Shown here: positions 12,301 to 23,508 of the stretch, one piece after another
Layout of the letters: each line of letters opens with the position of its first letter
Position numbering within the stretch: the stretch's first letter is position 1
Assembly: GCA_949126835.1 (NCBI GenBank)
Contig: OX421494.1
Coordinates: forward strand, 682,001 to 746,000
DNA: 64,000 bases
DNA from: Anisus vortex
Taxonomy: Eukaryota; Mollusca; Gastropoda; Planorbidae
Reading direction: 5' to 3'
Notes under the pieces: generated by a model
The model's database searches: none
Seen by the model: the letters and a program-made list of their open reading frames with translations, nothing else
Told to the model about the DNA's origin: nothing
Program-made: the position numbers and the translations under genes

Positions 12301-15300
12301 TGTGGTATGTGCAATCATTTAGCTGAAATGTTGCAAGAGTGTGTGGTATGTGCAATCATTTAGCTGAAATGTTGCAAGAGTGTGTGGTATGTGCAATCAT
12401 TTAGCTGAAATGTTGCAAGAGTGTGTGGTATGTGCAATCATTTAGCTGAAATGTTGCAAGAGTGTGTGGTATGTGCAATCATTTAGCTGAAATGTTGCAA
12501 GAGTGTGTGGTATGTGCAAGCATTTAGCTGAAATGTTGCAAGAGTGTGTGGTATGTGCAATCATTTAGCTGAAATGTTGCAAGAGTGTGTGGTATGTGCA
12601 ATCATTTAGCTGAAATGTTGCAAGAGTGTGTGGTATGTGCAATCATTTAGCTGAAATGTTGCAAGAGTGTGTGGTATGTGCAGGCATTTAGCTGAAATGT
12701 TGCAAGAGTGTGTGGTATGTGCAATCATTTAGCTGAAATGTTGCAAGAGTGTGTGGTATGTGCAGGCATTTAGCTGAAATGTTGCAAGAGTGTGTGGTAT
12801 GTGCATGCATTTAGCTGAAATGTTGCAAGAGTGTGTGGTATGTGCAGGCATTTAGCTGAAATGTTGCAAGAGTGTGTGGTATGTGCAGGCATTTAGCTGA
12901 AATGTTGCAAGAGTGTGTGGTATGTGCAATCATTTAGCTGAAATGTTGCAAGAGTGTGTGGTATGTGCAGGCATTTAGCTGAAATGTTGCAAGAGTGTGT
13001 GGTATGTGCATGCATTTAGCTGAAATGTTGCAAGAGTGTGTGGTATGTGCAGGCATTTAGCTGAAATGTTGCAAGAGTGTGTGGTATGTGCATGCATTTA
13101 GCTGAAATGTTGCAAGAGTGTGTGGTATGTGCAGGCATTTAGCTGAAATGTTGCAAGAGTGTGTGGTATGTGCAAGCATTTAGCTGAAATGTTGCAAGAG
13201 TGTGTGGTATGTGCAATCATTTAGCTGAAATGTTGCAAGAGTGTGTGGTATGTGCAATCATTTAGCTGAAATGTTGCAAGAGTGTGTGGTATGTGCAATC
13301 ATTTAGCTGAAATGTTGCAAGAGTGTGTGGTATGTGCAAGCATTTAGCTGAAATGTTGCAAGAGTGTGTGGTATGTGCAATCATTTAGCTGAAATGTTGC
13401 AAGAGTGTGTGGTATGTGCAAGCATTTAGCTGAAATGTTGCAAGAGTGTGTGGTATGTGCAATCATTTAGCTGAAATGTTGCAAGAGTGTGTGGTATGTG
13501 CAATCATTTAGCTGAAATGTTGCAAGAGTGTGTGGCATGTGCAATCATTTAGCTGAAATGTTGCAAGAGTGTGTGGTATGTGCATGTTTTTTTATACACC
13601 AGGTATTTTTAATTTGAATAATTTCTGCTGTGAAAAAAAAATTTCTGGCCTAAAAGATAGGAAACAATATTAAATAAAAAAAAATATAGCAACTGAGCAG
13701 GCATTCAAGTGCATAAAAATAAAAAGTGTTTGTTCAGCCTTAATATATATATATATATATATATATAATTTTTTTATACATGTATATATAAGGTTTCAAG
13801 TTTGTGGACTTTCAACTATCTTGGGTGTTTCTGCTGGTGTAACTACCACAATAGACATGGGATTACTTTTCTACACTTCATCACCATGTGAATAAGTCTG
13901 TAGATACTTAAGGAGATCACATCCCGTGAGTAGTCAATGGAAAGGTTGGTAACATTTTCTACTCATGTGAAGAATTTCTAAAGAAATGTATTTAATATTT
14001 ACCCGTAGTTGTCTCCCTGGAGAACCAAATCAACTGGTGTGTAGCCTCCCTTGTTTCTTCGGCTCAAAATTGAAACCCCTAGCTTACATAACATAATCCA
14101 GGCCATGTTACCAAATCCGTGTTTACAGGCCAGGTGAATGGGTAGGTTGCCATCAACATCTTCTTGTATAAGTTCACACCTCTGGAGTACAGTGACATTG
14201 AAAATGTTTTTAGTTGGCAGGAACAATTCTACACCAAACAGTATAATTAACAAATGAAGTCTTTACTCAAAAGTGCAAGCACATTCTTTAAATAATTGTG
14301 CCTGAACTCTTTGCAGTTAGGTTTTAGGTAAAAATAATTATTAAGGTTGACTGTTGCCTTATAGAGCTGCCAACTTACCCCATTTTTCAAAAGGAAATGA
14401 AAGAGATCATAATGTCCAAAAGTACAGGCAATATGTAATGGTGACTGAAGCTTCAAATCTTGTTCTCTAACATTCACATCACAAGCTTCTTCCAAATACT
14501 TGACAACTCCACTGAAATAGGTCAATCAACAATAAAAACACAAATGTGCTGAAAAAAATAAACATCTGATGCCAACAGTACTGCTAATCATTATCTTAAA
14601 AGTTTACAGACGTCCCTTCTAGGTAGAAGATTATTACGTCCACTAGGCCCAAAACTCCTGCAGGGTGACAGGGATCCGTCGGTGGCAGGGATAGAACCCG
14701 CAACCTGTCAGTTGGTTTTTGGTTGACAGTCCGGTGAACTAACCGCTTGGACCAGCCAGCTTCACTAACTATCATTAACTATGATTAACTCTCTGATAAG
14801 AAACAACATAGATTTGTTAATTTAATTTCAAATATTGTTTTTGTAAATCATGAATGAATATTTAAATATACAAGATGGGATGCTGTGGTCTACTCATAGA
14901 CTGTTGTATGTACAAGATGGGATGGGATGCTGTGGTCTACTCATAGACTGTTGTATGTACAAGATGGGATGCTGTGGTCTACTGATAGACTGTTGTATGT
15001 ACAAGATGGGATGCTGTGGTCTACTGATAGACTGTTGTATATATACAAGATGGGATGGGATGCTGTGGTCTACTGATAGACTGTTGTATGCTATTCCAAA
15101 GGTCTTGGTTGAATAAAAAAGGGCAATAGCTTTTTTTTCTATTTCAGGCATTGAGGGCTTCAATCATCTCTGCTTAGCATGCTGGGTAAAGTAATTGGTG
15201 GGTGGGCGTTTTGTGGTTCCACTATTTCCTGATAACATGAATTACTTTGACCAGTTAAACTAGTAACCATCATTAAATCATTAAATCACACTTTAGACCA

Positions 15301-17302
15301 AAAATAAAAAGGTGAAACTTGACTTTTGAGATAATGCAAGAAAAATACAGCTGTTATAATTTTTTTTTACTTTGGTTTCAAATGTTACATAATTTTGTAT
15401 TATTTCAATTGTTGAATAAATTGTGAAATAATTTTTCTGGCCAAAACAATTTGATATTGGCTTGATATAATGTAAATGTAAAATCTAGGGTTCAATTCTA
15501 TAAGTAAAGTATTCCCATCAGACCAGAAACAGAAAACCCAAGTAATAATGATTATATTATTGTGACCTTATTTGTCCCTTTGATTTATCAACCTAGACAC
15601 GGACAATATTTCAACACATGAAAAACCCAAACTTTCCAATTTGGCGTAACAAAACTAGTAAAATGTGGAACGGTGGAACAAAGTGTGTTTTTTTAATAAA
15701 AAAGCGGAACAAATATGTCAAAAGCAGAACGGTAGGCATGTCTGCCATATACTCTGGAAATTTGTGGCCAACACAATTTCCAGCCGCCTTTACTTTTTCC
15801 CACTAATGCCAAGTATTCATTGGCCAGGTAAACTCAGAAAAAGTTAAAAAACAGATCCAAGAAAAATATCCCAACCTCCACCATGGTTTATACCCAGCCA
15901 ATCACTGCCCGCCGCTGCAAGACCACCATTCCCCGGAATTCTTCATTTCATTGTGTCCATAATCAGACTATGATAGATTTGATACATTACAGTTACAACC
16001 ATAAAGAAATTAATGTAGATCATTTTAAATTTGTTTAGTTATAACCAAAAAAATAAAGTGAAACTAGATGCTGACATTATAACTCACAATATGTCAATGA
16101 AGTGAAACTAGATGCTGACATTATAAGTCACACTAGGTCAATGAAGTGAAACTAGATGCTGACATTATAACTCACACTAGGTCAATGAAGTGAAACTAGA
16201 TGCTGGCATTATAACTTACACTAGGTCAATGAAGTGAAACTAGATGCTGACAATATAAGTCACACTATGTCAATGAAGTGAAACTAGATGCTGACAATAT
16301 AAGTCACACTATGTCAATGAAGTGAAACTAGATGACATTAAAACTCACACAAGGTAAATGAAGTTAAATTAGATGCTGACATTATAACTTACACTGATCC
16401 AGCTTCTGCAGCGTGATGCATTGGGCTTCGACCCACTTTGTCTTTCACATCTAGCCTAGCACCACACTGTGCCAGGAGGTGGACAACACTGGGGGTGCCC
16501 CTCTTGCAAGCATAGTGCAGTGGCGTCTCCAGGTGTTCGGTCATAGCGTTGACATCCGAGTTGGCTTGAATCAACATTAAGACACTGTTGTAATCTCCAA
16601 TCAGACAGGCTTTATGCAGGGCAGTGATTCCATGCCAACCTTCAGTGGAATGTAAACAAACAAAACTGTTTCTTTATATTTACTCAGCATTAGAGTTTAG
16701 GCTAGTGAACACTATTTTTGTATTATTAAGTAGCCCTAGGCCTAATCAAGCCTATTACTTCTCCCCCGCCCCCACCCCCACTGACTCACTCCACTCAGCA
16801 GGGCGTTTTATTCATGTTTAGAAAAACAAAATTATTTAAATAGTAATAGGGCCTATTAAAAATTAAAGGTAATAGTGGCTTAATAATAATATATATAATA
16901 GCCTATTTTAAATAGATAGTATTTATGACAAGTTATGAGTCAGCTCTGTTCCTACTGTAGGCTACTACACTAAGATCATATCACTAGTCACTAGTCTAGA
17001 TATTTAGATAATCAATAGTGAATAGGCCTACTATTATAGAAAAACTCTTTTTAATTATTAGTTAGTATGTGAGATATCTAGTATATAGAGTATTATAGAA
17101 CCTTTATATAAGAATTAGGTTTTGTCTGCCAATATGTCTGATGTTTCTAAACAAGATTCTGTTTACCTTTAAGATGTACTAAGTGGGGATCGCTGTTTAG
17201 CAATTGCTGAATTACGGGACTCAAGTTTCTTCCCACCGCATCCATCAGCATCTCAAAGGCGGCAGCCTGAACCCCTGTACTTGCTGCATACTGGCTACTC
17301 AT
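6374..17302 (-). CDS. Ankyrin-repeat DHHC palmitoyltransferase (ZDHHC17/ZDHHC13 type), nine exons
   Basis: A membrane S-acyltransferase that moves palmitate to protein cysteines, normally at Golgi or vesicle membranes; the ankyrin repeats bind substrates. Exons, 5' to 3': 17302-17167, 16639-16393, 14511-14379, 14181-14003, 10936-10700, 10501-10419, 9566-9474, 8692-8586 and 6868-6374. All phases agree, giving 569 aa (human relatives ~620-630). About six ankyrin repeats fill residues ~46-235 (ITALHKACLIGDY, TPLHYACKRG, SPMHHAAEAG, SPLHIACTFGHY, LPIHLACKHG). Membrane segments follow at ~250-365. The zinc/catalytic domain is canonical: CASC401-404, HCKLCDQC 414-421, DHHC 426-429, C435, N440, F444. 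The usual proline after DHHC is Leu, and the TTxE motif reads TTYF. The active-site His is present, unlike the DQHC of human ZDHHC13. Weakest points: the GT donor at 10418 (GTATCC) and the start, where ATG 17302 was preferred over the in-frame ATG at 17395. Confidence 0.92.
6915..7183 (-). mobile_element. tRNA-derived SINE (family 1), diverged
   Basis: Same architecture as the copy at 3375: the minus strand has a tRNA-like head ending in GGTTCGAATCC, a body with GTGTGACA and GGCCACGG-like segments, and the tail TATGATCAATTTGGCC. It lies in the last ZDHHC intron just upstream of exon 9. Confidence 0.8.
7184..8585 (-). other. ZDHHC intron without other recognised features
   Basis: AT-rich intron sequence between exons 9 and 8. 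I see only a short (TA)n run at about 7850-7865 and poly-A/T tracts. Confidence 0.5.
9660..10219. repeat. 21-bp minisatellite, about 26 copies, ZDHHC intron
   Basis: The unit AATATCACTCAGACTTCAAT plus C repeats with CTCAG/CTTAG and TTCAATC/TTTAATC/TTCTATC variants. A variant block recurs with the same order of types (compare 9770-9960 with 9950-10110), showing multi-unit duplication. Confidence 0.95.
11023..11229. mobile_element. hAT-type MITE
   Basis: The ends CAGGGGTCGGCAACC and GATTGTCGACTCCTG are imperfect inverted repeats (11 of 15). They are flanked by an 8-bp target duplication, TATTATTG (11015-11022) and TATTAGTG (11230-11237), with 7 of 8 matching. The 207-bp body is non-coding and contains CGTGCCAA repeats. 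It sits in ZDHHC intron 4. Confidence 0.8.
11366..11440 (-). mobile_element. 3' end of a tRNA-SINE (family 2)
   Basis: (GAT)n followed by TTTATATAGCGCGCCTATCC and ATGCTATGTTAGCATGCTCAGTG is the minus-strand form of the tail seen intact at 35600-35671. The tRNA-like head is missing. Confidence 0.65.
11765..13585. repeat. 41-bp minisatellite, about 44 copies, ZDHHC intron 4
   Basis: The unit is CATTTAGCTGAAATGTTGCA followed by AGAGTGTGTGGTATGTGCA and two variable bases (AT, AG, TG, AA, GG). The rest is almost invariant, indicating strong homogenisation. In the transcribed (minus) sense every unit carries ACATTTCAG, a 3' splice-site-like string. Confidence 0.96.
13590..13800. other. AT-rich intron with (TA)n run
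   Basis: Contains an alternating TA tract at about 13742-13768 and poly-A stretches; no coding signal. Confidence 0.6.
14600..14768 (-). mobile_element. tRNA-derived SINE (family 2)
   Basis: On the minus strand a tRNA-like head (CTGGTCCAAGCGGTTAG, then GGGTTCTATCCC) precedes a body with GCAGGAGTTTTGGGCC and a tail ATCTTCTACCTAGAAGG. The same family occurs at 28845, 35404 and 61041. Confidence 0.8.
14868..15105. repeat. About 42-bp tandem repeat, five to six copies
   Basis: The unit contains ACAAGATGGGATGCTGTGGT and CTACTGATAGACTGTTGTAT, with an internal GATGG(GATGG) length variant. It lies in ZDHHC intron 2. Confidence 0.9.
15690..15900 (-). mobile_element. Degenerate SINE (family 1)
   Basis: Recognisable by GTGGCCAACACAATTTCCAG, CCGCCTTTACTTTTTCCCAC and GGCCAGGTAAACTC, matching the body of the 3375 copy; both ends are eroded. 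Confidence 0.55.
16046..16392 (-). repeat. 44-bp tandem array ending at the ZDHHC exon 2 donor, about seven copies
   Basis: On plus, each unit has GTGAAACTAGATGCTGACAT and TATAACTCACACTAGGTCAA. Read on the gene strand this is AGT|GTGAGTTATAATGTCAG. The real exon 2 donor (16392/16393) reads AGT|GTAAGTTATAATGTCAG and is the last member of the series. Confidence 0.88.
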
Positions 17303-18260
17303 TTCCGAGTAATTACAACGCTTTTCTTCCTTTGTATGTATACCGGTACAACATTTAGAAGCGAACGGGGGAAGGTATAAGGCTTCTATCACCACCTATT
17401 GCCATTTTATAGCATTTCGCAGCCATTTGTAAACAGTACTTCTCTTTCCTTTCCCGTGAATTTCAGCTTTTTACTTTTTGTTATAAAATAGTATATATGA
17501 GAAAATTAATGGACTGCTTATTGCAAAATAATCAATATGAATTATGATAATGTTTACATTAAAATTCTTTTTTTTAATACAATACAAACATAAATGAAAG
17601 GCCTTTTTTTTTAAATCGAGCTTGTGGTAAAAAAACACAGTATTGTTTTGTTTGTTTCACTTTTTATTTGTTATTGTGCAAATACAAATTTACAAACTGT
17701 GTTGTTTTACGAACTGAAAACTTTTTTTTAGAGAAGTGTGTGAAATGTAATAATAATAACGATGATATTTGTCTAACATATCATTAAAAATAGTGTGAAA
17801 GTTAGTAAAACTTTTTGTTGTTGCATTCATTATATAATATAATGACTCATTATGACGATTAAGTCGATTATGTCAATGACAATGTTAAAGTTATGTAGCA
17901 GCAGCTTTAACTTTAGTGACAGTTGCTGACAGTGACACTAGTCTAACTTAAGTCACTAGTAGGCCTACACTAGACTAGTCACTTGTCACTAGCTAGTACT
18001 AGTAGACTAAGTAGACTAAGATACTAAGACTTAATTTTAAAATTAAAGACACTAAGTTTACTAACTAAGTAGTTCGCGTTCGGCTTCGGGCTCTGCGCTT
18101 CATAATTAATTAAATTAATAATAATTATTATTTTTTACGCTAAGGCTAAAGCTAACTAAGCCCTAAGAAAGCCCCTAACCACTAATCGCCTTAATCCTTA
18201 TTATGCCTAGCGGAAGAAATGTATACTAATAATTATAAATAACTATTGTATAAGTAGGCC
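17303..18260. other. Divergent intergenic region, ZDHHC side
   Basis: Lies between the start of the minus-strand ZDHHC gene and the plus-strand LARP7, so at least one promoter is expected here. I see AT-rich DNA with many CTAGT/AGGCCTA strings and one GC-richer patch (18072-18102), but no convincing TATA or initiator. Confidence 0.35.
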
Positions 18261-18523
18261 CAGGCCCCAGGGGCGAAGCCACAAAACAAGGGGGCTGAGA
18301 GGGGGCTAAGCCCCCCCCCCCCTGGAATTTTTGAAAAATATGTTTTTCAACAGTTTTTTGTTTGTTTAAATAGGCCTATGTATTAAATTCGCTAAAAATG
18401 TAGTAAATATTTATCATTCGAAAGTTCAGCCCCCCTTGGAATTTGATAAATGAAAATGTTTGACAAGCAAAAGTTCAGCCCCCCCCCCCCCCCCCCCATG
18501 AACAAATTTTGGCTTTACCCCTG
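18261..18523. mobile_element. hAT-type MITE with C-tracts
   Basis: The left end contains CAGGGGCGAAGCCA at 18268 and the right end is GGCTTTACCCCTG. The perfect 8-bp duplication AGTAGGCC flanks it at 18253-18260 and 18524-18531. The seven extra bases CAGGCCC before the left terminal motif are unexplained. The interior has several C9-C17 tracts. Confidence 0.72.
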
Positions 18524-18654
18524 AGTAGGCCTATTCTATGCCTTTATATAAGAATAAAACATAATTTACAGTTATTAGACCTACTTGTTAGGCTACTTGT
18601 AGTTGTTATATTTTTAGTCATAATTAGTTTTAAAATTAGTAGCAAGTAAAAAGT

Positions 18655-18790
18655 AAAAAAAGTAAAGTACCCTTCGCGCTTCGGAGCAAATTGATCATAT
18701 ATATATATTCATACTCATAGGACGGTGAAGAAGCGTTCACCAGTTTCTGTGGTCTAGGGATACTAGGACTAGGTGATTAGTAGTAGTAGT
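18655..18790 (-). mobile_element. SINE (family 1) 3' fragment
   Basis: AAAGTACCCTTCGCGCTTCG, AAATTGATCATA and GTGAAGAAGCGTTCACCAGT match the family-1 tail; a (TA)n expansion interrupts it. Confidence 0.6.
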
Positions 18791-19450
18791 AGGCCTACTA
18801 TTAATTATAAATAATTAGCTATCATTATCATCAATTTAGGCTACCATAATTCATAATGATATTAATGTTATATATTATAAAAATTATATTTTATAACCTA
18901 TATAGGCTAGGGCCTACATACTTAGTTCTTCCATTAGTAACCATATCACTAACCCTAAACCTAACCCATATCACTAATTTATTTAAACCTAGAAACACTA
19001 GTCTCACTTGATGACAGAAGAGTAAAATAGTAAAAATACACAAGTCATAAAACTCTAATTTAGTAATACAACCCAATAATAACCTGTTGCAATGCTCAGA
19101 TAAACATTAGGAAACAAATCTTTTCTTTTTTCTTATAATGCAAGAATAAATGCATAAAAGTACTCTATCTTCCCAAGTGGCATTTGGGCATGGAATGGGT
19201 TGCCCAAACAAACCAGGAAAACAAGTAACTTAACATTAACATCATTTAGAACACTAATAAAAATTCAGACTAGACTTGGACCACAGATGAGCGTAGGATG
19301 CAATAATCTTCTTTGTCTTTACTGAAAGAGCGTCTGTAACATATAAGATAAGATACAAAATATACTAATACGAGTTGACAGCTGCTAAAATTACTTTTAA
19401 GACTGCATGTTAGTCTAGGCTTGAAAAACATCAAATTGACTGCTAAGACT
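18791..19450. other. Intergenic DNA upstream of LARP7
   Basis: AT-rich with no recognised gene. It is the candidate location of a LARP7 promoter or non-coding 5' exon if the 32-bp array is transcribed as 5' UTR or intron. Confidence 0.3.
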
Positions 19451-19451
19451 T

Positions 19452-20126
19452 GGTTTAGTCAAGATAAAGACTTCTTACTTCTATGTTTAGTCAAGATAAA
19501 GACTTCTTACTTCTATGTTTAGTCAAGATAAAGACTTCTTACTTCTATGTTTAGTCAAGATAAAGACTTACTTCTATGTTTAGTCAAGATAAAGACTTCT
19601 TACTTCTATGTTTAGTCAAGATAATGACTTACTTCTATGTTTAGTCAAGATAAAGACTTCTTACTTCTATGTTTAGTCAAGATAAAGACTTCTTACTTCT
19701 ATGTTTAGTCAAGATAAAGACTTCTTACTTCTATGTTTAGTCAAGATAAAGACTTCTTACTTCTATGTTTAGTCAAGATAAAGACTTCTTACTTCTATGT
19801 TTAGTCAAGATAAAGACTTCTTACTTCTATGTTTAGTCAAGATAAAGACTTCTTACTTCTATGTTTAGTCAAGATAAAGACTTCTTACTTCTATGTTTAG
19901 TCAAGATAAAGACTTCTTACTTCTATGTTTAGTCAAGATAAAGACTTCTTACTTCTATGTTTAGTCAAGATAAAGACTTCTTACTTCTATGTTTAGTCAA
20001 GATAAAGACTTCTTACTTCTATGTTTAGTCAAGATAAAGACTTCTATGTTTAGTCAAGATAAAGACTTCTTACTTCTATGTTTAGTCAAGATAAAGACTT
20101 CTTACTTCTATGTTTAGTCAAGATAA
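19452..20126. repeat. 32-bp minisatellite, left half
   Basis: The unit is AGTCAAGATAAAGACTTCTT plus ACTTCTATGTTT, about 21 copies with a few copies shortened by loss of TTCT. The array stops at the target site of the transposon at 20127 and resumes at 22405. Confidence 0.96.
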
Positions 20127-20564
20127 GGGGACGTCCATTAATTACGTCAACAATTTTTAGGCGATTTTTACCTCCCCCCCTCCCCCTTGTCAACAACTGT
20201 CAAACTTTCAGAGACCCCCCCTATATAATTACGTCAACAATTGGTTACCCCCCCCCCCTCAAAACAAGTAACACAATTTTAGACGCTTGTTTTTATGTTT
20301 AAAATAGTTTTACAACGGAAAGGTCAATACTATAATTAATTTTATTGTAATACATTTTAAAGCTTGTTAAAAAGATTTCTAATTGACTATAATTCTCATA
20401 TGTTTACTATTGTTCTTTTCATATATCATATTTAATCATGTCTAATTCTACGTTTCACTTTTGTTACAATATTAATTGTCAAATATTTTAGGGGGAAATT
20501 GTGCACCAGTTGTGCACCAGTTGTGCACCAGTTGTAAATTATCTTTCTATTTTAACTAGGGATG

Positions 20565-21060
20565 TTAACCGAAAACCGAAATACCGGATTCCGGTTTTGA
20601 AACCGAAAACCGGTTTTGATTTCCAAAACCAGATTTCGGTTTCTTGGTTGGTAGGTAGGCCTAATCATCATTTCAAGTAGCACAGCCTTTTTTTTTGGTT
20701 TTGATGGAAATATTTTTAATAAATAGGCCTAATGTTGGATTCACACAAAACAATGCTTGAAATGCCTTGCTAACACTATTTAGTCTTAGATATTGTGTTT
20801 CATTTTTCCAAATATCAACTATGGCTTGCGATAAAAACAACATGAAACCAAATGTTAAGTTACAGTTACAATCCTTTGTGTCGGAAATTTTTGAAAAAAC
20901 GTCGTTAACGATGGCTCGTTATAAACTATGTTCCCAACAGATAAGCAGGAGCGGTGGCAGTATCACTGGATTGCGTACGCATCTGCGTACTAAACATCCT
21001 GGATTAACATCGTCATCCTCTTCATATGCGTTTTAATATCTTGGTCAACGATAAACGCAA
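20565..21060 (+). pseudogene. Degenerate hAT-type BED zinc-finger fragment
   Basis: Translation of about 20821-21035 gives a BED-finger-like stretch: LCSQQISRSGGSITGLRTHL then RTKHPGL. The histidines and one CxxC cysteine remain; the first cysteine position is Tyr. This is the usual N-terminal DNA-binding finger of hAT transposases, cut off by TAA at 21033. Upstream, TAGGGATGTTAACCGAAAAC at 20567 looks like a hAT terminus. It is nested in the larger element. Confidence 0.6.
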
Positions 21061-21547
21061 ATTTGATTATCACCATCGAAAGCTGTTATCGGTTTTAATC
21101 AATTAGCCCAGATTTTTGTTAGTTCTTAAGAATTTTATGGTAAAGCGTACAAAATCATATTGTATTCAAAGAAATCAACCTCTTGAATGCCCTGCAAACA
21201 CTAATAAAATTTAAACTATTTTTCAAATATACCTACAAAACTACACACATTTGCCACAGATTATATACACACGGTAGTTGCCTTCCCTGTCCCCCTTCCT
21301 TGCACAAAATTTACTTCATTCAATGCTCGCAAACATTAGTTAAAGTCTCGGCGAGGGCCTATCATTGTTTTTAGTTCTATTGTCAATCCCAGCCATTGCT
21401 TACATGGCTTATATATAACGAACGCCAGACTCTGGCGCCTTGCCTTGTACTGAGCGGAAAAAAACTGGGTTTCTGAACGTTCTCTGCAGACAGTTTGTTG
21501 GTGTGTTTGTGTTCCATTGTTATTCCAGCCACCATATCTCGCTAGAC

Positions 21548-22032
21548 TAGGGTTGCCAGACGTCCGGCAAAAGGAGGACATGTCCTCCTATTTAGACTAT
21601 TGTCCTCCGTCCGGCAGGCAAAGCACAATACCTTTAAAATGTCCAGCTTTTGTAATATTTTATGTTTTGTAGGCATAAGGACAAATAAATTTTAAAATTA
21701 GTATTAACATGTTAAGAATATAATTAATAAACAGGTGATCATTTGTACAAGAAAATAATTATCCGTTTCTTAGAAGACTCGTGCATGAGCTTTAAAGTTG
21801 CCCAAACAAATGGAAGCTGCCTTTCAGCCTACAGTGAATTTATATGTTTTTCTTAACAAAACTGTTTAAATTCTTGCTCAGTTTACCAATACACATTTAA
21901 AATTAGTGGCAGCTCTTGTAATAAAATTATACTGATTGCGGGCTAAATGCGAAACTATACAATTGAAACGCAATGTCTTCTATTTTGTCTCTCGGTGTCC
22001 TTCTTTTGACACCCATGAATCTGGCAACCCAA
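21548..22032. mobile_element. hAT-type MITE with perfect 8-bp target duplication
   Basis: Ends are TAGGGTTGCCAGA and TCTGGCAACCCAA (12 of 13 inverted). CGCTAGAC occurs directly before (21540-21547) and after (22033-22040). The body is non-coding, with GGAGGACATGTCCTCC near the left end. It is nested in the 2.3-kb transposon. Confidence 0.88.
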
Positions 22033-22404
22033 CGCTAGACAGCGAAGGTGAGGTTTTCTACAATTGGTCGGTCACTTTGCCTTGCTAACAATTGCATTAG
22101 TTTCCACCCATACATAGATCTACAAAATAGCAAGATGGACACAAAAAGGACATATCAAAAAGAGTTTCCATAATTGTTATATTTGTATTAACTTAAAACT
22201 ATGTTGTTAATGTTATCTATGTAAGTTGAAAAGGACACATGTAGAATTTAGTACTAAATTTGTATCATTATTTACTTCATAAAAGGTAACATTGTTGACG
22301 TCAACTTTTCTTGACCTCCCCCCCCTCCCCCATGTCAACAATTGTCAAACTTTTTCAGACCCCCCCTCCCCCCTATTTTGTTGACGTAATTAATGGACGT
22401 CCCC

Positions 22405-23499
22405 TAAAGACTTCTTACTTCTATGTTTAGTCAAGATAAAGACTTCTTGCTTCTATGTTTAGTCAAGATAAAGACTTCTTACTTCTATGTTTAGTCAAGA
22501 TAAAGACTTCTTACTTCTATGTTTAGTCAAGATAAAGACTTCTTACTTCTATGTTTAGGCAAAAATAAAGACTTCTTACTTCTATGTTTAGTCAAGATAA
22601 AGACTTCTTACTTCTATGTTTAGTCAAGATAAAGACTTCTTACTTCTATGTTTAGTCAAGATAAAGACTTCTTACTTCTATGTTTAGTCAAGATAAAGAC
22701 TTCTTACTTCTATGTTTAGTCAAGATAAAGACTTCTTACTTCTATGTTTAGTCAAGATAAAGACTTCTTACTTCTGTGTTTAGTCAAGATAAAGACTTCT
22801 TACTTCCATGTTTAGTCAAGATAAAGACTTCTTACTTCTATGTTTAGTCAAGATAAAGACTTCTTACTTCTATGTTTAGACAAGATAAAGACTTCTTACT
22901 TCTATGTTTAGTCAAGATAAAGACTTCTTACTTCTATGTTTAGTCAAGATAAAGTCTTCTTACTTCTATGTTTAGTCAAGATAAAGACTTCTTACTTCTA
23001 TGTTTAGACAAGATAAAGACTTCTTACTTCTATGTTTAGTCAAGATAAAGACTTCTTACTTCTATGTTTAGTCAAGATAAAGACTTCTTACTTCTATGTT
23101 TAGTCAAGATAAAGACTTCTTACTTCTATGTTTAGTCAAGATAAAGACTTCTTACTTCTATGTTTAGTCAAGATAAAGACTTCTTACTTCTATGTTTAGT
23201 CAAGATAAAGACTTCTTACTTCTATGTTTAGTCAAGATAATGACTTACTTCTATGTTTAGTCAAGATAATGACTTACTTCTATGTTTAGTCAAGATAAAG
23301 ACTTCTTACTTCTATGTTTAGACAAGATAAAGACTTCTTACTTCTATGTTTAGTCAAGATAAAGACTTCTTACTTCTATGTTTAGTCAAGATAAAGACTT
23401 CTTACTTCTATGTTTAGTCAAGATAATGACTTACTTCTATGTTTAGTCAAGATAAAGACTTCTTACTTCTATGTTTAGTCAAGATAAAGACTTACTTCA
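22405..23499. repeat. 32-bp minisatellite, right half, abutting LARP7 start
   Basis: About 34 further copies of the 19452 unit with single-base variants (AGACAAG for AGTCAAG, AAAGTC, TTCCATG). The last unit reads ACTTACTTCAATGTTTAG and runs directly into the LARP7 open frame. Confidence 0.96.
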
Positions 23500-23508
23500 A
23501 TGTTTAGA

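Larger units (their letters stand above)
20127..22404. mobile_element. DNA transposon with 27-bp perfect terminal inverted repeats inserted in the 32-bp array
   Basis: The left end begins GGGGACGTCCATTAATTACG and the right end is its exact reverse complement over 27 bp. TAA flanks both sides (20124-20126 and 22405-22407), and removing the element plus one TAA restores the 32-bp unit. A 3-bp TWA-type target duplication fits PIF/Harbinger-like (including ISL2EU/IS4EU) elements; the superfamily is inferred. Subterminal zones hold C-rich tracts and GTCAACAATTGTCAAAC-like motifs on both sides. No transposase for the outer element is visible; the interior holds other elements. Confidence 0.85.

Noticed and set aside
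20078..20302. Plus-strand frame crossing 20127
   Set aside because: It runs from the 32-bp array into the transposon end and has no domain.
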